A DNA stretch of 17,410 nucleotides, taken from assembly GCA_026397855.1 (NCBI GenBank), contig JAPLUA010000394.1:1-17410 (forward strand), read 5' to 3'. Numbering within the stretch: position 1 is the stretch's first letter; every line of letters begins with the position of its first letter. The notes under the pieces are model-generated. The model was not told the origin of the DNA. It did not search any database and saw only the letters and a list, made by a program, of their open reading frames with translations. This document shows, piece by piece, positions 15,012 through 17,410 of the stretch. Source of the stretch: Verrucomicrobiota bacterium (GTDB lineage: Bacteria; Verrucomicrobiota; Verrucomicrobiia; Limisphaerales; UBA8199). A program made the translations under genes and the position numbers.

Positions 15012-16901
15012 TTAGTGCCGGTATAAAAACTCCTCGCTGTTGATCAAAGACCAGGCGATGTCCATCCAATCGTCCCGCCGCTTCACGATGACAGGCTTGT
15101 CGGATAGCTTGGACCGCGGCCCCAGGCTCCCCAACGGCCCCGGCCTAACCACGGGGTTCGACTTACCCGCCACCGTATTCGAACTAGCGACTAAAGACTG
15201 CGGACTGCGGACCGTGGACTTTGGACTTTGCCCGTCGCGCTTCGCCGAAACCACATTCGTCGCCGCAGAGTTGGTCGCTGCCGCCTTGACCGCCTGGGCG
15301 GCCTTAGCCGCCGACGCCCCGCTGTATCCCTCGATGGCCTTCACCTCGTCCGCCGTTGGGAAGCGCGAAAGGATGGTCAGGTAAAGCACCTCCGCCATTT
15401 CAGCCGGCTTGCGCCCGGAATTGAAGATGGTCTGGAGATTGGGCCCCTGCTCCAGCTTGCGCTGGATCTCCGTCGAGTTGAGCAGGTAAAGCCACTGGGC
15501 CGGGGTGGACTTGTTGTTGCGCTCGTTCTCCATGCCGGTGGCGCGCGCGGAGCGTCCGAACAAGGCCAGGAACGGGCTGCTGATGCTGCCATCGGCAATC
15601 GCCACCGCCGGCATGCCCTTGGGGATGTAGGTGAAGGGCTCGGGGATGGGGCTGGTATAAAGATCCGACGAACCGCTGACCTTGTTAATGGCGTCAATCA
15701 ACACCTCCGCATCCAACCGGCGCAGTGGATAGCCGGCGAAGTTGGCCTCGGCCTCGGGGGTCTTGAACCGCGGTATCGAAGAAAGCTGGTAGGTCTGCGA
15801 GTTGAGGATCAAACGGCAGAGGCTCTTGAGATCGAAGTGGCCCGCCACCATCTCCTTCTCCAGGTAGGCCAGCAGCGCCGGGTTGCACGGCGGGTTGTCG
15901 TCGCGAATATCGTCCGGCTCATGGATGATGCCCCGCCCCAGCAGCCATGCCCAGACCCGGTTGACAATGCTGCGCGTAAACCAGGGATTCTTCGGCGTAA
16001 TCAGCCAGTCGGCGAAAACCTCCCGCGGATCACGGTCCGGGGACAGCTTAACCCGCTTGCCATCCGGAAATGTCGCCTCGACCGGCGCGGTGTTGGTGCA
16101 CGCCGCGAGCGACACCTGCGCGACGCTGTTGGAAGGATCTACAATCGCGGCAATGGCGGCCCGTCCGGCGGCGCTGTTCCCGGGCGCGTTGCCGGAGGCC
16201 AGCGGATCCCAGAATACGTGCTCCTCTTTCCACTCGCCGGTGGGCTTGTAGCCGATCTGCGAGAAAAAGGCGGTCATGCCGGCCAACCGGTTCGTCGGCC
16301 AGGACTCGGCCCTCGACCCCATGAAGGTCAGCGCCACCGTGCGGGTGATGCCTTCAGGGGTGCGATTCTGGATGGCGCGATAGAAGTTGACCGGGCCGAC
16401 GCGGAAATTGCTACCGCTGGCGGTGAGCAACTCCCGCGCAAACTTGTCATAGGGCTTGTTCTCGATAATGGACGCCCGCACCCAGCGGTGATAAGCCTGC
16501 GCCGCGTTAGGCCAGAGGTTGACGGGGAACTCCGCCTTGATGCGCAGGATGTCGCCCCATTTCATCGCCCAGTAATCCGCGAATTCCTCCCGCTCCAGCA
16601 GGCTGTCAATCAGCAGCCGACGCTTGTTCTCCGTGTCCGGATCCTGAATAAACTCCCTAGCCTCCTTCGCCGTCGGCAGCGTGCCGAGCACATCGAGGTA
16701 GGCGCGGCGGACAAACACCGCGTCCGAGCAAAGGACGGGCTGAAGGTTCAACTGCGCCAACCGGGCGAAAACGAGCTTATCCAGCCGGCTCTTGGGCAGG
16801 GGCGCAATTGGGCTCTCGAAAACGTTCGTCCCCATATCCGGAGTCGCCGCTCCACCGAGGGCCGCCAGAAAGATAACTACTGAAACGAACAATGTTCTCA
16901 C
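15012..16901 (-). CDS. DUF1549/DUF1553 exported protein without a cytochrome domain
   Basis: 629 residues from a GTG at 16901. A signal peptide (FVSVVIFLAALGGAATP) covers about residues 1-21. The DUF1549 domain follows (about 40-230), with FVRRAYLDVLGTLPT and DYWAMKWGDILR. The DUF1553 domain (about 290-629) contains NPWFTRSIVNRVWAWLLGRG, EPDDIRDDNPP, LILNSQTYQLS and the closing DIAWSLINSEEFLYRH. Related Planctomycetota proteins often carry an N-terminal PSCyt1 haem domain; here no CxxCH occurs. A low-complexity insert of about 80 residues (~524-603, Ala- then Ser/Pro-rich) sits just before the last DUF1553 helix and contains a 7-bp repeat array. DUF1549/DUF1553 proteins are regularly paired with DUF1501 proteins, as here, but the biochemical role is unknown. 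It is the first gene of the apparent operon. Confidence 0.9.
   Translation of the reverse strand: MRTLFVSVVIFLAALGGAATPDMGTNVFESPIAPLPKSRLDKLVFARLAQLNLQPVLCSDAVFVRRAYLDVLGTLPTAKEAREFIQDPDTENKRRLLIDSLLEREEFADYWAMKWGDILRIKAEFPVNLWPNAAQAYHRWVRASIIENKPYDKFARELLTASGSNFRVGPVNFYRAIQNRTPEGITRTVALTFMGSRAESWPTNRLAGMTAFFSQIGYKPTGEWKEEHVFWDPLASGNAPGNSAAGRAAIAAIVDPSNSVAQVSLAACTNTAPVEATFPDGKRVKLSPDRDPREVFADWLITPKNPWFTRSIVNRVWAWLLGRGIIHEPDDIRDDNPPCNPALLAYLEKEMVAGHFDLKSLCRLILNSQTYQLSSIPRFKTPEAEANFAGYPLRRLDAEVLIDAINKVSGSSDLYTSPIPEPFTYIPKGMPAVAIADGSISSPFLALFGRSARATGMENERNNKSTPAQWLYLLNSTEIQRKLEQGPNLQTIFNSGRKPAEMAEVLYLTILSRFPTADEVKAIEGYSGASAAKAAQAVKAAATNSAATNVVSAKRDGQSPKSTVRSPQSLVASSNTVAGKSNPVVRPGPLGSLGPRSKLSDKPVIVKRRDDWMDIAWSLINSEEFLYRH
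15181..15229. repeat. GGACTNN heptad array inside the DUF1549/DUF1553 gene
   Basis: Seven consecutive 7-bp units on the + strand: GAACTAG, CGACTAA, AGACTGC, GGACTGC, GGACCGT, GGACTTT, GGACTTT. The coding strand reads them as residues ~558-574 (Ser/Pro/Val/Arg-rich), inside the insert that interrupts the end of DUF1553. Confidence 0.85.
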
Positions 16902-16943
16902 GATGCTGGCCCGGGTCTGCCGGCAGGCCCGAAGCTACACCAG

Positions 16944-16972
16944 AAGCTAAATTGCCGCCCGGACCGGGTCAA
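16944..16972 (-). promoter_or_regulatory. Promoter candidate of the DUF1549-DUF1501-PPC operon
   Basis: On the - strand TTGACC (16972-16967) and TAGCTT (16949-16944) are separated by 17 bp. Transcription would start near 16937, about 36 nt before the GTG at 16901. It lies between the decayed toxin gene and the DUF1549 gene, so it would free the operon from the antitoxin promoter. Confidence 0.4.
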
Positions 16973-17010
16973 GCTCCCTGTCGCCCCCGCCGGGTGAGGC
17001 CAGGGCTGCA

Positions 17011-17124
17011 TCAAGCTCGCGACCAAACCCACATCGGGTAGGCGAGCACAAGCACTGGCCGACTCTTCTCTACCATGCCCAGATCCGCAAACCAGACTTC
17101 ACCAGGTCGAGATTCAGTAGGCAT
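17011..17124 (-). pseudogene. Truncated MazF/PemK-type toxin
   Basis: The ATG at 17124 overlaps the antitoxin stop by 11 bp, as in intact type II modules. The first ~30 residues (MPTESRPGEVWFADLG, then KSRPVLVL) match the N-terminus of MazF/PemK endoribonucleases, including the PGEVW and RPVLVL strands. After AYPM the match ends, and the frame stops at 37 residues instead of the usual 105-120. The other two frames downstream do not continue the family, so the cause is a deletion or rearrangement near 17035, not a simple frameshift. The product should lack ribonuclease activity. Confidence 0.75.
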
Positions 17125-17344
17125 CAAAGCCCTTTGTCCATTCCGCCGCCTGCTGCTCGGCAGAGAGCAGGGGTTTCGATGCCATCCGGACATCGAAGGG
17201 CAAGCCCTGCCGGATCTCGATCTGGGCCAAGAGCATGTTCACCGCATCCGCGGTGCTAAGGCCCAGCCGTTGGAGGATTTTCTCAGCGCGCCGCAGGCGC
17301 CGCACGGGCACCGAGGTGCGGAAGACTGTAGTCGCATCGGTCAT
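17114..17344 (-). CDS. RelB/DinJ-type antitoxin
   Basis: 76 residues from the ATG at 17344. The N-terminal strand TTVFRTSVPV and the helices RRLRRAEKILQRLGL and STADAVNMLLAQIEIRQ form a ribbon-helix-helix DNA-binding fold. They are followed by the family hallmark GLPFDVR and a short acidic/aromatic tail that normally wraps the toxin. Such antitoxins neutralise a toxin and repress their own promoter. Here the toxin gene next to it is only a 37-residue MazF-like remnant, so the antitoxin may be an orphan or may act on another toxin. RelB-type antitoxins usually pair with RelE/YafQ, so the MazF partner is a less common mix. An upstream in-frame extension to 17392 is unlikely because it runs through the promoter candidate. 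Confidence 0.88.
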   Translation of the reverse strand: MTDATTVFRTSVPVRRLRRAEKILQRLGLSTADAVNMLLAQIEIRQGLPFDVRMASKPLLSAEQQAAEWTKGFDAY

Positions 17345-17350
17345 GCAATA

Positions 17351-17379
17351 ACTGTGCCCGAGGTGGCTCGTCGTGTCAA
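17351..17379 (-). promoter_or_regulatory. Antitoxin promoter candidate
   Basis: On the - strand a perfect TTGACA (17379-17374) precedes a poor -10, CACAGT (17356-17351), with a 17-bp spacer. Transcription would begin at about the ATG itself. The assignment is weak because the -10 matches only half of the consensus. Confidence 0.25.
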
Positions 17380-17410
17380 CGGGCGGCAGCACGAGTGGGG
17401 CTTCGCATCG

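Noticed and set aside
15228..16883. 551-codon open frame on the + strand
   Set aside because: It is antisense to the DUF1549/DUF1553 gene, has Arg/Gly-rich composition typical of GC-rich shadow frames, and shows no family motif.

Overview
The window is GC-rich bacterial DNA that looks like Verrucomicrobiota, with Planctomycetota as second choice. The grounds are the combination of a PEP-CTERM surface protein, a protein with autotransporter-type beta-strand repeats but no barrel, a DUF1549/DUF1553 + DUF1501 + PPC-domain gene set, and degenerate 7-bp repeat arrays that run into coding sequence. No rRNA, tRNA, CRISPR array, transposase or phage gene was seen.

Left part (1-6908, all + strand). 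A URO-D/corrinoid-methyltransferase-fold gene enters from the left edge. It is followed 13 bp later by a secreted glycoside-hydrolase-like gene that is interrupted by a frameshift near 1560-1575. A 381-bp non-coding gap holds a good promoter candidate. After it come a 939-residue secreted beta-strand-repeat protein and, 32 bp further on, a P-domain protein with a PEP-CTERM sorting tail; these two look like a co-expressed pair of surface proteins.

Middle part (7001-10827, + strand). A compact 2-oxo-acid dehydrogenase operon encodes E1 alpha, E1 beta and a single-lipoyl E2, without an E3 gene. A lipoprotein FKBP-type prolyl isomerase follows, with its own promoter candidate. The convergent intergenic region 10828-11092 carries two pairs of small hairpin repeats.

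Right part (11093-17344, - strand, so read right to left). A RelB/DinJ-type antitoxin is followed by a MazF/PemK toxin cut down to 37 residues. Then come a DUF1549/DUF1553 protein, a Tat-type DUF1501 protein, and a two-PPC-domain protein whose start overlaps the DUF1501 stop in a TGATG. The last three form an apparent operon of exported proteins of unknown role.

The most unusual signal is a set of short tandem arrays, mostly 7-bp units. Three different heptamer families lie inside the three adjacent exported-protein genes. They encode part of one signal region, the end of a Tat signal region, and a low-complexity insert. One of the families also occurs, in the opposite orientation, in the gap near 3064. 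Because 7 is not a multiple of 3, a change in copy number would shift the reading frame. These arrays therefore deserve a test as spreading repeats or as switches.
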